From positions 2,604,001 through 2,668,000 of the forward strand of contig NZ_CP031969.1 in the NCBI RefSeq assembly GCF_003443735.1: a DNA stretch of 64,000 nucleotides, read 5' to 3'. Under the pieces are notes generated by a model. The model did not search any database. It was given only the letters and a program-made list of their open reading frames with translations, and was not told the DNA's origin. Source of the DNA: Streptomyces sp. CC0208. Its GTDB lineage: Bacteria; Actinomycetota; Actinomycetes; Streptomycetales; Streptomycetaceae. The position numbers and the translations under genes were made by a program. Positions 35,008 through 42,430 of the stretch are shown here, piece by piece. Numbering within the stretch: the stretch's first letter is position 1; each line of letters starts with the position of its first letter.

Positions 35008-36432
35008 TCAGACTCCAGCGGCGACAGGGGCGTCGGACAGGTCGGCGGGCGAAGCCAGGTGGCCGAGCACGGCGGTCGCGGCCGCGACCTGCGGCGACAC
35101 CAGGTGGGTACGACCGCCCTTGCCCTGCCGGCCCTCGAAGTTGCGGTTGGAGGTGGACGCGGAGCGCTCACCGGGGGCCAGCTGGTCCGGGTTCATGCCC
35201 AGACACATCGAGCAGCCCGCGTGCCGCCATTCGGCGCCGGCCTCCTTGAAGACGACGTCCAGGCCCTCGGAGACGGCCTGCAGGCCCACGCGCGCGGAGC
35301 CAGGGACGACCAGCATGCGTACGCCGTCGGCGACTTTGCGGCCCTTGACGAGCTCGGCGGCGGCGCGCAGGTCCTCGATGCGGCCGTTGGTGCACGAACC
35401 TACGAAGACGGTGTCCACCTTGATGGAGGTGAGCGGCTGGCCGGCCTCCAACCCCATGTATTCCAGGGCCTTTTCGGCGGCGAGGCGCTCCGAAGCGTCT
35501 TCGTACGAAGCGGGATCGGGGACGTTCGCCGAAAGCGGCGCGCCCTGGCCCGGGTTGGTGCCCCAGGTGACGAACGGCGACAGTTCGGCGGCCTCGATGA
35601 CGACCTCGGCGTCGAACTCGGCGTCCTCGTCCGTCTTCAGGGTCTTCCAGTACGCGACGGCCGCGTCCCAGTCCTCGCCCTTGGGCGCGTGCGGGCGGCC
35701 CTCGAGGTAGTCGAAGGTGGTCTGGTCGGGGGCGATCATGCCCGCGCGGGCACCGGCCTCGATCGACATGTTGCAGATGGTCATGCGGGCTTCCATCGAC
35801 AGCTTCTCGATGGCGGAGCCGCGGTACTCCAGGACGTAGCCCTGGCCGCCGCCGGTACCGATCCTGGCGATGATCGCCAGGATCAGGTCCTTGGCGGTGA
35901 CGCCGTCGGGCAGTTCGCCGTTGACCGTGATGGCCATGGTCTTCGGGCGGACCAGCGGCAGCGTCTGGGTGGCCAGCACGTGCTCGACCTGGGAGGTGCC
36001 GATGCCGAAGGCGAGACCGCCGAAGGCGCCGTGCGTGGAGGTGTGGGAGTCGCCGCAGACGACCGTCATACCGGGCTGGGTCAGGCCCAGCTGCGGTCCG
36101 ACGACGTGCACGACACCCTGCTCGACGTCGCCCAGCGGGTGCAGGCGCACTCCGAAGTCGGCGCAGTTCTTGCGCAGCGTCTCCAGCTGGATCCGGGAGA
36201 CCGGGTCGGCGATGGGCTTGTCGATGTCGAGGGTCGGGGTGTTGTGGTCCTCGGTGGCGATGGTCAGGTCGAGCCGGCGCACCTGGCGACCGCTCTTGCG
36301 CAGACCGTCGAAGGCCTGCGGGCTGGTCACCTCGTGCAGCAGGTGCAGATCGATGAAGAGGAGGTCGGGCTCGCCCTCGGCGCGCCGGACGACATGGTCG
36401 TCCCAGACCTTCTCCGCGAGTGTCCTACCCAT
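35008..36432 (-). CDS. leuC: 3-isopropylmalate dehydratase large subunit
   Basis: LeuC carries the [4Fe-4S] cluster of isopropylmalate isomerase. The 474-aa protein starts [16 protein letters not shown] (ATG 36432), shows [28 protein letters not shown], and the cluster Cys residues in [14 protein letters not shown] and [17 protein letters not shown]. An upstream open frame to 36576 has no similarity. It diverges from ndgR, whose product is known in S. coelicolor to act on this operon. Confidence 0.97.
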   Translation of the reverse strand: MGRTLAEKVWDDHVVRRAEGEPDLLFIDLHLLHEVTSPQAFDGLRKSGRQVRRLDLTIATEDHNTPTLDIDKPIADPVSRIQLETLRKNCADFGVRLHPLGDVEQGVVHVVGPQLGLTQPGMTVVCGDSHTSTHGAFGGLAFGIGTSQVEHVLATQTLPLVRPKTMAITVNGELPDGVTAKDLILAIIARIGTGGGQGYVLEYRGSAIEKLSMEARMTICNMSIEAGARAGMIAPDQTTFDYLEGRPHAPKGEDWDAAVAYWKTLKTDEDAEFDAEVVIEAAELSPFVTWGTNPGQGAPLSANVPDPASYEDASERLAAEKALEYMGLEAGQPLTSIKVDTVFVGSCTNGRIEDLRAAAELVKGRKVADGVRMLVVPGSARVGLQAVSEGLDVVFKEAGAEWRHAGCSMCLGMNPDQLAPGERSASTSNRNFEGRQGKGGRTHLVSPQVAAATAVLGHLASPADLSDAPVAAGV

Positions 36433-36592
36433 CGCTTTCCCTCCGGTCGGCCAGAGCTGCGCCGACCCAACTAGAAGCTCTTGTGGAGGCGACGCCCACG
36501 GCCCCTGTTCCCGGGCACCCGCCGCCAGGCCCGTTGGTCTGCGGGCCGCTGTGCCTACAAGGGTTGCGCGTCTCACGAAAAAAGGAACTTGC

Positions 36593-36609
36593 GTTTCACA
36601 GAGTGAGAC
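36593..36609. promoter_or_regulatory. Candidate NdgR operator between leuC and ndgR
   Basis: gtttcac-aga-gtgagac is a 7-3-7 inverted repeat with one mismatch, 14 bases before the ndgR ATG; a further copy of the half-site (gtctcac) lies at 36570-36576. Position between the regulator and its known target leuCD suggests an IclR-type operator controlling both directions. Confidence 0.5.
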
Positions 36610-36623
36610 GTGAGTATCGTTTC

Positions 36624-37340
36624 ATGGACAACAGTAGCGGCGTCGGCGTTCTGGACAAGGCAGCCCTTGTTCTGAGCGCTCTGGAGTCCGGACCCGCCAC
36701 CCTCGCAGGACTGGTCGCGGCCACCGGACTGGCACGACCCACGGCCCACCGGCTGGCCGTGGCTCTGGAACACCACCGCATGGTGGCACGCGACATGCAG
36801 GGCCGTTTCATTCTGGGCCCGCGCCTTGCCGAGCTGGCCGCGGCCGCCGGCGAGGACCGCCTCCTCGCGACGGCCGGCCCGGTGCTCACACACCTGCGGG
36901 ACATCACCGGCGAGAGCGCGCAGCTCTACCGCCGCCAGGGCGACATGCGTATCTGCGTCGCCGCGGCGGAGCGCCTGTCGGGCCTCAGGGACACGGTCCC
37001 GGTCGGCTCGACGCTCACCATGAAGGCGGGCTCCTCGGCGCAGATCCTGATGGCCTGGGAGGAGCCGGAGCGCCTGCACCGCGGCCTCCAGGGCGCCCGC
37101 TTCACGGCTACGGCCCTCTCGGGCGTACGGCGTCGCGGCTGGGCCCAGTCCATCGGCGAGCGCGAGCCGGGCGTCGCGTCCGTCTCCGCACCCGTACGCG
37201 GCCCCTCCAACCGCGTGGTGGCCGCCGTCTCGGTCTCCGGCCCCATCGAGCGCCTGACCCGCCACCCGGGCCGCATGCACGCCCAGGCGGTCATCGACGC
37301 GGCGGCCCGCCTCTCCGAGGCACTGCGCCGTACAGGTTGA
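36624..37340 (+). CDS. ndgR: IclR-family regulator NdgR
   Basis: NdgR is an amino-acid-responsive regulator of branched-chain amino acid and other genes in Streptomyces. The 238-aa protein begins MDNSSGVGVLDKAALVLSAL, has the winged helix (ATLAGLVAATGLARPTAHRL) and an IclR effector domain with GDMRICVAAAERLSGLRDTV and SNRVVAAVSVSGP. The ATG at 36624 has only a weak ribosome binding site. It diverges from leuCD, as in other streptomycetes. Confidence 0.95.
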   Translation: MDNSSGVGVLDKAALVLSALESGPATLAGLVAATGLARPTAHRLAVALEHHRMVARDMQGRFILGPRLAELAAAAGEDRLLATAGPVLTHLRDITGESAQLYRRQGDMRICVAAAERLSGLRDTVPVGSTLTMKAGSSAQILMAWEEPERLHRGLQGARFTATALSGVRRRGWAQSIGEREPGVASVSAPVRGPSNRVVAAVSVSGPIERLTRHPGRMHAQAVIDAAARLSEALRRTG

Positions 37341-37426
37341 GGGCGCAGGGACCGTCGTAACCCGTCCGGAAAGGGACCGGCCTCAACGCCGCGGCAGGTC
37401 CTGGACCGACGGGCAGATGCCCCACG

Positions 37427-37456
37427 CAGGGGCGCGGGGAACCGCGCGCCCAGCCC
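37427..37456 (+). repeat. GC-rich interspersed repeat core
   Basis: This stretch (caggggcgcggggaaccgcg and on) shares the core ggggcgcggggaac with the repeat at 53173-53202 (read on the other strand) and ggggcgcgggg with the copy inside smc. Boundaries are uncertain. Confidence 0.5.
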
Positions 37457-37631
37457 TCGCCGTCCGCCGGCCGTCCGACCCGCCCTCCCGGACTCGTGGG
37501 CGATCCGCTCCTTCGCCGACCGGCCCCGCCGCTCCAGTCGCGGCGGCTGGAGTCCCGAAGTCCTCGTGCCCTACGCGCGGTTGACGCATCAGGGTGGCCG
37601 GGCATGGGTCGGAGGCAACCCCGCACACGGC

Positions 37632-37661
37632 GAAGGCCCCCCACCGAAGTGGAGGGCCTTC
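37632..37661 (-). terminator. UUCG-loop terminator of the tRNA cluster
   Basis: On the minus strand gaaggccctccac-ttcg-gtggggggccttc forms a 13-bp stem with one G-T pair and a C(UUCG)G loop, 8 bases after the last tRNA. Confidence 0.65.
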
Positions 37662-37668
37662 CTCTACG

Positions 37669-37741
37669 TACCCCCGACCGGATTCGAACCGGCGCTACCG
37701 CCTTGAGAGGGCGGCGTGCTAGGCCGCTACACAACGGGGGC
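37669..37741 (-). tRNA. tRNA-Glu (CTC)
   Basis: Cloverleaf on the minus strand: acceptor gcccccg/cgggggt, anticodon arm ccgcc-ctctcaa-ggcgg giving anticodon CTC, T-loop ttcgaat. 73 nt, no encoded CCA. Last of five tRNA genes in transcription order. Confidence 0.95.
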
Positions 37742-37769
37742 GTGGAGCCTGCGTTTCCGCAGGTCCGAG

Positions 37770-37841
37770 CTGGTCTACCTGGACTCGAACCAAGAATGAC
37801 GGTACCAGAAACCGTAGTGTTGCCAATTACACCATAGACCA
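37770..37841 (-). tRNA. tRNA-Gln (CTG)
   Basis: Acceptor tggtcta/tagacca, anticodon arm acggt-ttctggt-accgt giving anticodon CTG, T-loop ttcgagt. 72 nt, CCA not encoded. Confidence 0.95.
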
Positions 37842-37861
37842 ATGCGATATAAAGAAACGCG

Positions 37862-37934
37862 TACCCCCGACCGGATTCGAACCGGCGCTACCGCCTTGAG
37901 AGGGCGGCGTGCTAGGCCGCTACACAACGGGGGC
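37862..37934 (-). tRNA. tRNA-Glu (CTC), second copy
   Basis: Identical by eye to the copy at 37669-37741: acceptor gcccccg/cgggggt, anticodon loop ctctcaa (CTC). 73 nt, CCA not encoded. Confidence 0.95.
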
Positions 37935-37996
37935 CCTAGCGATCCTGCATGAGAGTCAGAGGGTGCGACCCTGACTGACCCTCCGGGAAGGATCTG

Positions 37997-38069
37997 TACC
38001 CCCGACCGGATTCGAACCGGCGCTACTGCCTTGAGAGGGCAGCGTGCTAGGCCGCTACACAACGGGGGC
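37997..38069 (-). tRNA. tRNA-Glu (CTC), third copy
   Basis: Same as the other Glu copies except that the first base pair of the anticodon stem is T-A where they have C-G (arm ctgcc-ctctcaa-ggcag), a compensated change. 73 nt, CCA not encoded. Confidence 0.95.
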
Positions 38070-38109
38070 TTCGCGGAGTTGGTCTCCGCCTGCAGATGAG
38101 CTCTGCGAG

Positions 38110-38181
38110 CTGGCCTACCTGGACTCGAACCAAGACTAACTGAACCAGAATCAGTCGTGCTGCCAATTACACCATAGGCCA
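38110..38181 (-). tRNA. tRNA-Gln (CTG), second copy
   Basis: Acceptor tggccta/taggcca, anticodon arm actga-ttctggt-tcagt, anticodon CTG. It differs from the other Gln copy in acceptor and anticodon stems with pairing kept. 72 nt. First gene of the cluster in transcription order. Confidence 0.95.
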
Positions 38182-38272
38182 CTGGAACGCAAGCCCCGGA
38201 GGGGATCTTGTTCTAGTTCGCTCCTCCGGTTCCCGGCCTTTCGGCCCGCTCCCCGGCGGCGCAGGAAGAACA

Positions 38273-39007
38273 TTACCCGAAGGTGGACGGGGCTCCAAAA
38301 CGGGTATCCGCGCCGAGGATCGCGGGGAGTTCGGCCAGCGAGGCGATGCGGCGCGGTCCTGCGGGCGTGGGGACCTGGGCGTGCACACCGCCCTCCCGGT
38401 CGATCCAGACCGACAGCAGTCCGGCCTCGGCGGCGCCCCGGCCGTCGATCTCCGGATGGTCGCCGACGTACGCCACCTGGTGCGGGGCCAGCTCCAGGGC
38501 GTCGCAGGCCGCGAGGAAGGCGCCGGCCTCGGGCTTGGAGACGCCCAGCTCGGCGGCGCACAGGATGACCTCGAAGCGGTCGTGGACGCCGAGGACGCGC
38601 AGTTTGCGGTCCTGGACGTGGATGCTCGAGTTGGACAGCACCGCGTGCCGGTGACTGGCGGCGAGGGCGTCCAGCGCGGGCAGGACGTCCGGGAAGAGGG
38701 CCCAGGCGGTCTCGTAGTGCGCGATGTACCGCTGGAACCAGGCGTCGGCCTCCGCGTCGGTCAGCTCCTGGCCGAGGAACACCCGCACCCGGTCCCGCCG
38801 CTGCCCCTGGAAGTCGACCTCCCCCGCCGAGAACCGCGCCCACTGGGCGCCGGTGACCGCCCGCCACCGCGCGATGGCCTGCTCGACACTCTCGTACGCC
38901 TCCAGCAGCCCCTCGGCGGCCAGATGCAGGCCCATTCCGATGCGGTCGGCCCTCGTGTAATCGAAGAGGGTGTCGTCGACGTCCCAGACCACGGCACTGA
39001 TGCTCAT
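38273..39007 (-). CDS. HAD-superfamily hydrolase
   Basis: A 244-aa phosphatase-like protein of the haloacid dehalogenase superfamily. All four motifs are visible: DVDDTLFD (nucleophile, residues 9-16), VLSNSS, SKPEAGAF (Lys) and YVGDHPEIDGRGAAEAG. A helical cap lies between motifs I and II, as in the HAD-IA group. Substrate unknown. The start is ATG 39007. It reads toward the tRNA cluster. The first 48 coding bases and the bases before them are duplicated just upstream. Confidence 0.88.
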   Translation of the reverse strand: MSISAVVWDVDDTLFDYTRADRIGMGLHLAAEGLLEAYESVEQAIARWRAVTGAQWARFSAGEVDFQGQRRDRVRVFLGQELTDAEADAWFQRYIAHYETAWALFPDVLPALDALAASHRHAVLSNSSIHVQDRKLRVLGVHDRFEVILCAAELGVSKPEAGAFLAACDALELAPHQVAYVGDHPEIDGRGAAEAGLLSVWIDREGGVHAQVPTPAGPRRIASLAELPAILGADTRFGAPSTFG

Positions 39008-39130
39008 GATCCGACAGTACGCCGGACCGGCTGGGGGTTCGGGGGTTATCCCCCGATGAACACAGCATCGAAGAGGGTGTCGTCGACGTCCCAGACCACG
39101 GCCCGAATGCTCATGATCCGACGGTAACGC
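38960..39130 (-). repeat. Direct repeat of the HAD gene start region
   Basis: The 63 bases at 38960-39022 recur at 39066-39130 with only a few differences (both contain tcgaagagggtgtcgtcgac and catgatccgac). Each includes the start codon and the first 16 codons of the HAD gene. The 43 bases between them are unique. Confidence 0.85.
39046..39114 (-). pseudogene. Truncated HAD gene remnant (22-codon ORF)
   Basis: The upstream copy of the repeat encodes MSIRAVVWDVDDTLFDAVFI plus two Gly and then a TAA stop. It keeps HAD motif I but nothing else, so it cannot be an enzyme. It looks like the left-over start of a duplicated HAD gene, or a small duplication. Whether the minigene is translated is unknown. 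Confidence 0.6.
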
Positions 39131-39242
39131 GGCAAGCGGGGCCCGTCCGGCGATTGCGGTGCCTCAGGAGGGGGCTCGACGGACCTATGACGCGCTGTGC
39201 GCCTATTTGATCGACGAGAGGGACGCGGTCTGAGATTCAGCG

Positions 39243-39277
39243 GAGGGGCGGCACCCGGACCCCGGGTGCCGCCCCTC
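39243..39277 (-). terminator. Hairpin terminator after gltX
   Basis: gaggggcggcacccgg-acc-ccgggtgccgcccctc is a perfect 16-bp stem with a 3-base loop, 14 bases past the gltX stop. Confidence 0.8.
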
Positions 39278-39290
39278 ACGCGCGTGTGCG

Positions 39291-40766
39291 CTACGCGGCG
39301 AGCTTCTCCAGCGCCGCGTCGATCCTCGCCAGCGTCGTCTCCTTGCCCAGGATCTCCAGGGACTCGAAGAGGGGCAGGCCGACCGTGCGGCCGGTGACGG
39401 CGATGCGGACCGGGGCCTGGGCCTTGCCGAGCTTGAGGCCGTGGGTCTCGCCGGCGGCCAGGACGGCCTCCTTGAGGGACTCCGGCAAGGTCCAGTCCGC
39501 CGACTCCAGCTTCTCGCGGGCCGTGCGCAGCAGGGCGTCCGAGCCCTCCTTCATCGCCTTCGTCCAGGAGGGCTCGTCGAAGACCGGCTCCGCAAGGAAC
39601 AGGAAGTCGACGTTGTCGGTGATCTCCGAGAGGACCTTGAGGCGGGTCTGGGCGTGCGGGGCGATCGCCTGCCACTTCGTCTCGTCGAAGTCCTCCGGGG
39701 CCCACGGGGCGAAGGGCGCCTTCAGCCAGGGCGCACAGCGCTCCGTGAAGTCCTTCACGTCGAGCAGGCGGATGTGGTCGGCGTTGATCGCCTCGCACTT
39801 CTTCAGGTCGAAGCGGGCCGGGTTGGGGTTCACGTCGGCGATGTCGAAGGCCGCGACCAGCTCGTCGGTGGTGAAGATGTCCTTGTCCGCGGAGAGCGAC
39901 CAGCCCAGCAGGGACAGGTAGTTGAGCAGGCCCTCGGGCAGGAAGCCGCGCTCCCGGTAGAGGTTGAGCGAGGCCTGCGGGTCACGCTTGGAGAGCTTCT
40001 TGTTGCCCTCGCCCATCACGTACGGCAGGTGGCCGAAGGCGGGCACGGTCTTCGCTACGCCCAGCTCGATCAGCGCCTTGTACAGAGCGATCTGGCGCGG
40101 GGTGGAGGACAGCAGGTCCTCGCCGCGCAGGACGTGGGTGATCTCCATCAGGGCGTCGTCGACCGGGTTCACCAGCGTGTAGAGGGGCGCCCCGTTGGCT
40201 CGTACGATCCCGTAGTCCGGCACGTTCTCCGGGGTGAAGGTCAGCTCGCCGCGGACCAGGTCCGTGAAGGTGATCGTCTCGTCGGGCATGCGGAAGCGGA
40301 CGATGGGCGTACGGCCCTGGGCCGTGTACTCCGCCACCTGCGCCTCGGTGAGGTCGCGGCAGTGGCCGTCGTAGCCCGAGGGCTTGCCTGCCGCGCGGGC
40401 CGCCTCGCGGCGGGTGTCCAGCTCCTCCTGGGAGCAGTAGCAGTGGTACGCGTGACCGGCGTCCAGGAGCTTCGCGGCGACGTCCTTGTAGAGGTCCATG
40501 CGCTGCGACTGGCGGTACGGCGCGTGCGGGCCGCCGACCTCGGGGCCCTCGTCCCAGTCGAAGCCCAGCCAGCGCATCGAGTCGAGCAGCTGGTTGTAGG
40601 ACTCCTCGGAGTCGCGGGCCGCGTCGGTGTCCTCGATGCGGAAGACGAGCGTGCCCTGGTGGTGCCGGGCGAAGGCCCAGTTGAACAGGGCGGTGCGGAC
40701 CAGGCCCACATGGGGGTTACCGGTGGGCGAGGGGCAGAAACGTACGCGGACGGGTGCGCTAGCCAC
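39291..40766 (-). CDS. gltX: Glutamyl-tRNA synthetase
   Basis: GltX charges tRNA-Glu; where no GlnRS exists, as generally in actinobacteria, it also charges tRNA-Gln with Glu for later amidation. The 491-aa class I synthetase has the HIGH-type motif [10 protein letters not shown], zinc-region residues [10 protein letters not shown], and KKLSKRD as the KMSKS box. I chose GTG 40766, which overlaps the end of the hydrolase gene by 8 bases; a TTG at 40775 is less likely. The three tRNA-Glu and two tRNA-Gln genes lie 1.2-1.6 kb downstream, a fitting neighbourhood. Confidence 0.96.
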   Translation of the reverse strand: MASAPVRVRFCPSPTGNPHVGLVRTALFNWAFARHHQGTLVFRIEDTDAARDSEESYNQLLDSMRWLGFDWDEGPEVGGPHAPYRQSQRMDLYKDVAAKLLDAGHAYHCYCSQEELDTRREAARAAGKPSGYDGHCRDLTEAQVAEYTAQGRTPIVRFRMPDETITFTDLVRGELTFTPENVPDYGIVRANGAPLYTLVNPVDDALMEITHVLRGEDLLSSTPRQIALYKALIELGVAKTVPAFGHLPYVMGEGNKKLSKRDPQASLNLYRERGFLPEGLLNYLSLLGWSLSADKDIFTTDELVAAFDIADVNPNPARFDLKKCEAINADHIRLLDVKDFTERCAPWLKAPFAPWAPEDFDETKWQAIAPHAQTRLKVLSEITDNVDFLFLAEPVFDEPSWTKAMKEGSDALLRTAREKLESADWTLPESLKEAVLAAGETHGLKLGKAQAPVRIAVTGRTVGLPLFESLEILGKETTLARIDAALEKLAA

Positions 40767-41544
40767 GCTTGACAACCTTGTTGGTGAGAGTGCCGATGCC
40801 TTCGATGGTGACGGCGACCTCGTCGCCGACGGTGAGCGGCCCGACGCCTGCCGGGGTGCCCGTGAGGATCACGTCGCCGGGAAGCAGCGTCATGGCCTCG
40901 GAGATGTTGACGATCAGATCCTCGATCGGGTGGATCATCTCGCTGGTACGGCCGAGCTGGCGTTGTTCGCCGTTGACGGTGAGCTGGACCGTCAGGTCGG
41001 AGGCCGTCTCCAGGTCCAGGCCGGTCTCCACCCAGGGGCCCAGCGGGCAGGAGGTGTCGAAGCCCTTGGCCCGCGCCCACTGCTTCTCGCGCTTCTGGAC
41101 GTCCCGGGCGGTGATGTCGTTGGCGCAGGTGTAACCGAAGATCACGTCCTTGACGCGCTCGCGCGGGACCTCGCGGCACATACGGCCGATGACGACGGCC
41201 AGTTCGGCCTCGTGGTGGACGTCCGCGGAGAAGGACGGGTACTGGATGTCGTCGCCGGGGCCGATCACCGAGGTGGAGGGCTTGAAGAAGGCGAACGGGA
41301 CGTCCGGGACCTCGTTGCCCAGTTCCTTGGCGTGGTCGGCGTAGTTGCGGCCGTACGCGACGACCTTGTTGGGGAGCACCGGCGGCAGCAGCCTGACCTT
41401 GCTCAGCGGGACCTTCGTACCGGAGAGCTCGAAGTCCGCGAAGGGGATGCCCTTGATGATGTCGAGGACGAGCTCGTCCGGCCTGTCGCCCTCGACCGCG
41501 CCGAAGGCGACGTTCCCGTCGATGGAGAATCTGGCGATGCGCAC
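40759..41544 (-). CDS. Fumarylacetoacetate hydrolase family protein
   Basis: The 261-aa protein belongs to the FAH superfamily, which hydrolyses or decarboxylates acylpyruvates and related diketo acids. The metal site residues are visible in [14 protein letters not shown] and the catalytic-domain segments [25 protein letters not shown], and [14 protein letters not shown]. The GTG at 41544 is taken as start. It overlaps gltX by 8 bases; the FAH-gltX pairing is common in actinobacteria, though no functional link is known. Confidence 0.9.
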   Translation of the reverse strand: MRIARFSIDGNVAFGAVEGDRPDELVLDIIKGIPFADFELSGTKVPLSKVRLLPPVLPNKVVAYGRNYADHAKELGNEVPDVPFAFFKPSTSVIGPGDDIQYPSFSADVHHEAELAVVIGRMCREVPRERVKDVIFGYTCANDITARDVQKREKQWARAKGFDTSCPLGPWVETGLDLETASDLTVQLTVNGEQRQLGRTSEMIHPIEDLIVNISEAMTLLPGDVILTGTPAGVGPLTVGDEVAVTIEGIGTLTNKVVKRG

Positions 41545-41680
41545 GGGATCTGGGCGCCCCTCTACTCGGCCGGCTGGAGTCTGACGCTCCAGGCTAACGC
41601 GGGAAGGGGTGCCCCGAGGCGTTGGACCGCGCGGCGCCCGGGCCACCTGCCGCAAGGGCGGTGATCCGGGCGCGCTACGG

Positions 41681-41863
41681 TTACTTCGCGGCGGAGACCG
41701 GGATCTCCATCAGGACCGTCCGCCGGGGGTTGGCGGTCTGGGCGGGGAGGTCGAGCGGGTGCTCCGGCTGCTCCGGGATCTGCAGGGCGTCGGCGTCCTC
41801 GAGGTGCGCCAGCGTCGTGCGCCGCGGGTTGGCAATGTTGCGGAACATCATCGTCGTCTTCAC
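41681..41863 (-). CDS. Small protein with repeated ANPRRT motif, 60 aa
   Basis: I do not recognise a function. From GTG 41863 the product reads (M)KTTMMFRNIANPRRTTLAHL, then an acidic/Pro-rich middle (EDADALQIPEQPEHPLDLPA), then QTANPRRTVLMEIPVSAAK. The motif ANPRRT(T/V)L occurs twice, 35 residues apart. Third codon positions are almost all G or C, which supports real coding. ATG codons at 41854 and 41851 are other possible starts; ribosome binding sites are weak. It lies 136 bases upstream of the FAH gene on the same strand and back to back with conservon 1. Possibilities are a peptide that is modified or cleaved, or a small adaptor. Confidence 0.55.
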   Translation of the reverse strand: MKTTMMFRNIANPRRTTLAHLEDADALQIPEQPEHPLDLPAQTANPRRTVLMEIPVSAAK

Positions 41864-41975
41864 GGTTGTACTCGACCTCGACAAGTGGTGGGTTGGACAG
41901 ATGCGGCCTTCTTGTAAAGCGTCAGGCTAAACATGTCGTTCCCCGCCGAACTCGCGAAGACCCTGTGATGGGCAT

Positions 41976-41989
41976 GTGAGTTTGCTCAC
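41976..41989. promoter_or_regulatory. Palindrome in the conservon 1 upstream region
   Basis: gtgag-tttg-ctcac, perfect 5-bp arms with a 4-base spacer. Candidate operator; no regulator known. Confidence 0.3.
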
Positions 41990-42159
41990 TGACCTAGGGG
42001 CAAACCGGACAATTCCAAGCCTCAACCCACCCCAACGAAACGGACATTGACCCCCTGAAGCCATCATTCCGCTCCTGATCATGGCGACTGGGACACCTAC
42101 CCCCGCGGGGTGACTCGCGGACCTATGTCCGATATCGACAAAAACACTTTCCACACCCG

Positions 42160-42185
42160 GTGACACGGTCCTCACGAGGTGTCAC
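42160..42185. promoter_or_regulatory. Spaced inverted repeat before cvnA1
   Basis: gtgacac (42160-42166) and gtgtcac (42179-42185) form perfect 7-bp arms 12 bases apart; a further ggtcac half-site follows at 42190-42195. About 245 bases before the start codon. Confidence 0.35.
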
Positions 42186-42430
42186 GTAGGTCACGGTCTG
42201 ACCCACGCACCTTGTTGGAGATCCTGCACTGTGCTGGAATTCCACGGACCGCCGCGGGATCGAGCCGGTGCACAGGGGGCGCTCAGAAGCGCCGAGCGGC
42301 GGTGAGAAGGGGGAGCCAGCGCCGGTCACTCACGATCACCCGGGGTGCGTATTCAGGGCGCTCCCCACAACGCCGACACCGTGCTCCGCCGTTCTGCGGA
42401 GGAGCGCCTGGTCCAGAGGTTGCGACGCTA

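Larger units (their letters stand above)
37341..37668. other. Intergenic region with a GC-rich repeat, ndgR to tRNA cluster
   Basis: About 330 bases with no supportable gene. It contains the core caggggcgcggggaaccgcg (37427-37446), followed by a further GC-rich stretch, which belongs to the same repeat type as the ones in smc and after the second conservon. A hairpin near 37632-37661 closes the tRNA transcript. Confidence 0.5.
41885..42430. other. Long upstream region of conservon 1
   Basis: About 550 bases lie between the small ORF and cvnA1. The cvnA1 frame is open from 42179 but that part (Arg/Ser/Gly-rich) is unlike CvnA proteins. Two inverted repeats at 41976-41989 and 42160-42185 are the clear structures. 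The section 41990-42160 is less GC-rich than the surroundings and probably contains the promoters. Confidence 0.5.

Noticed and set aside
36433..36623. Leucine attenuator or leader peptide before leuC
   Set aside because: No short frame rich in Leu codons with a following terminator/antiterminator pair on the minus strand; regulation by NdgR fits better.
41622..41930. Rightward 102-residue frame opposite the ANPRRT small ORF
   Set aside because: Cys/Ser/Arg-rich product and poor codon bias; the minus-strand frame shows the better third-position pattern.
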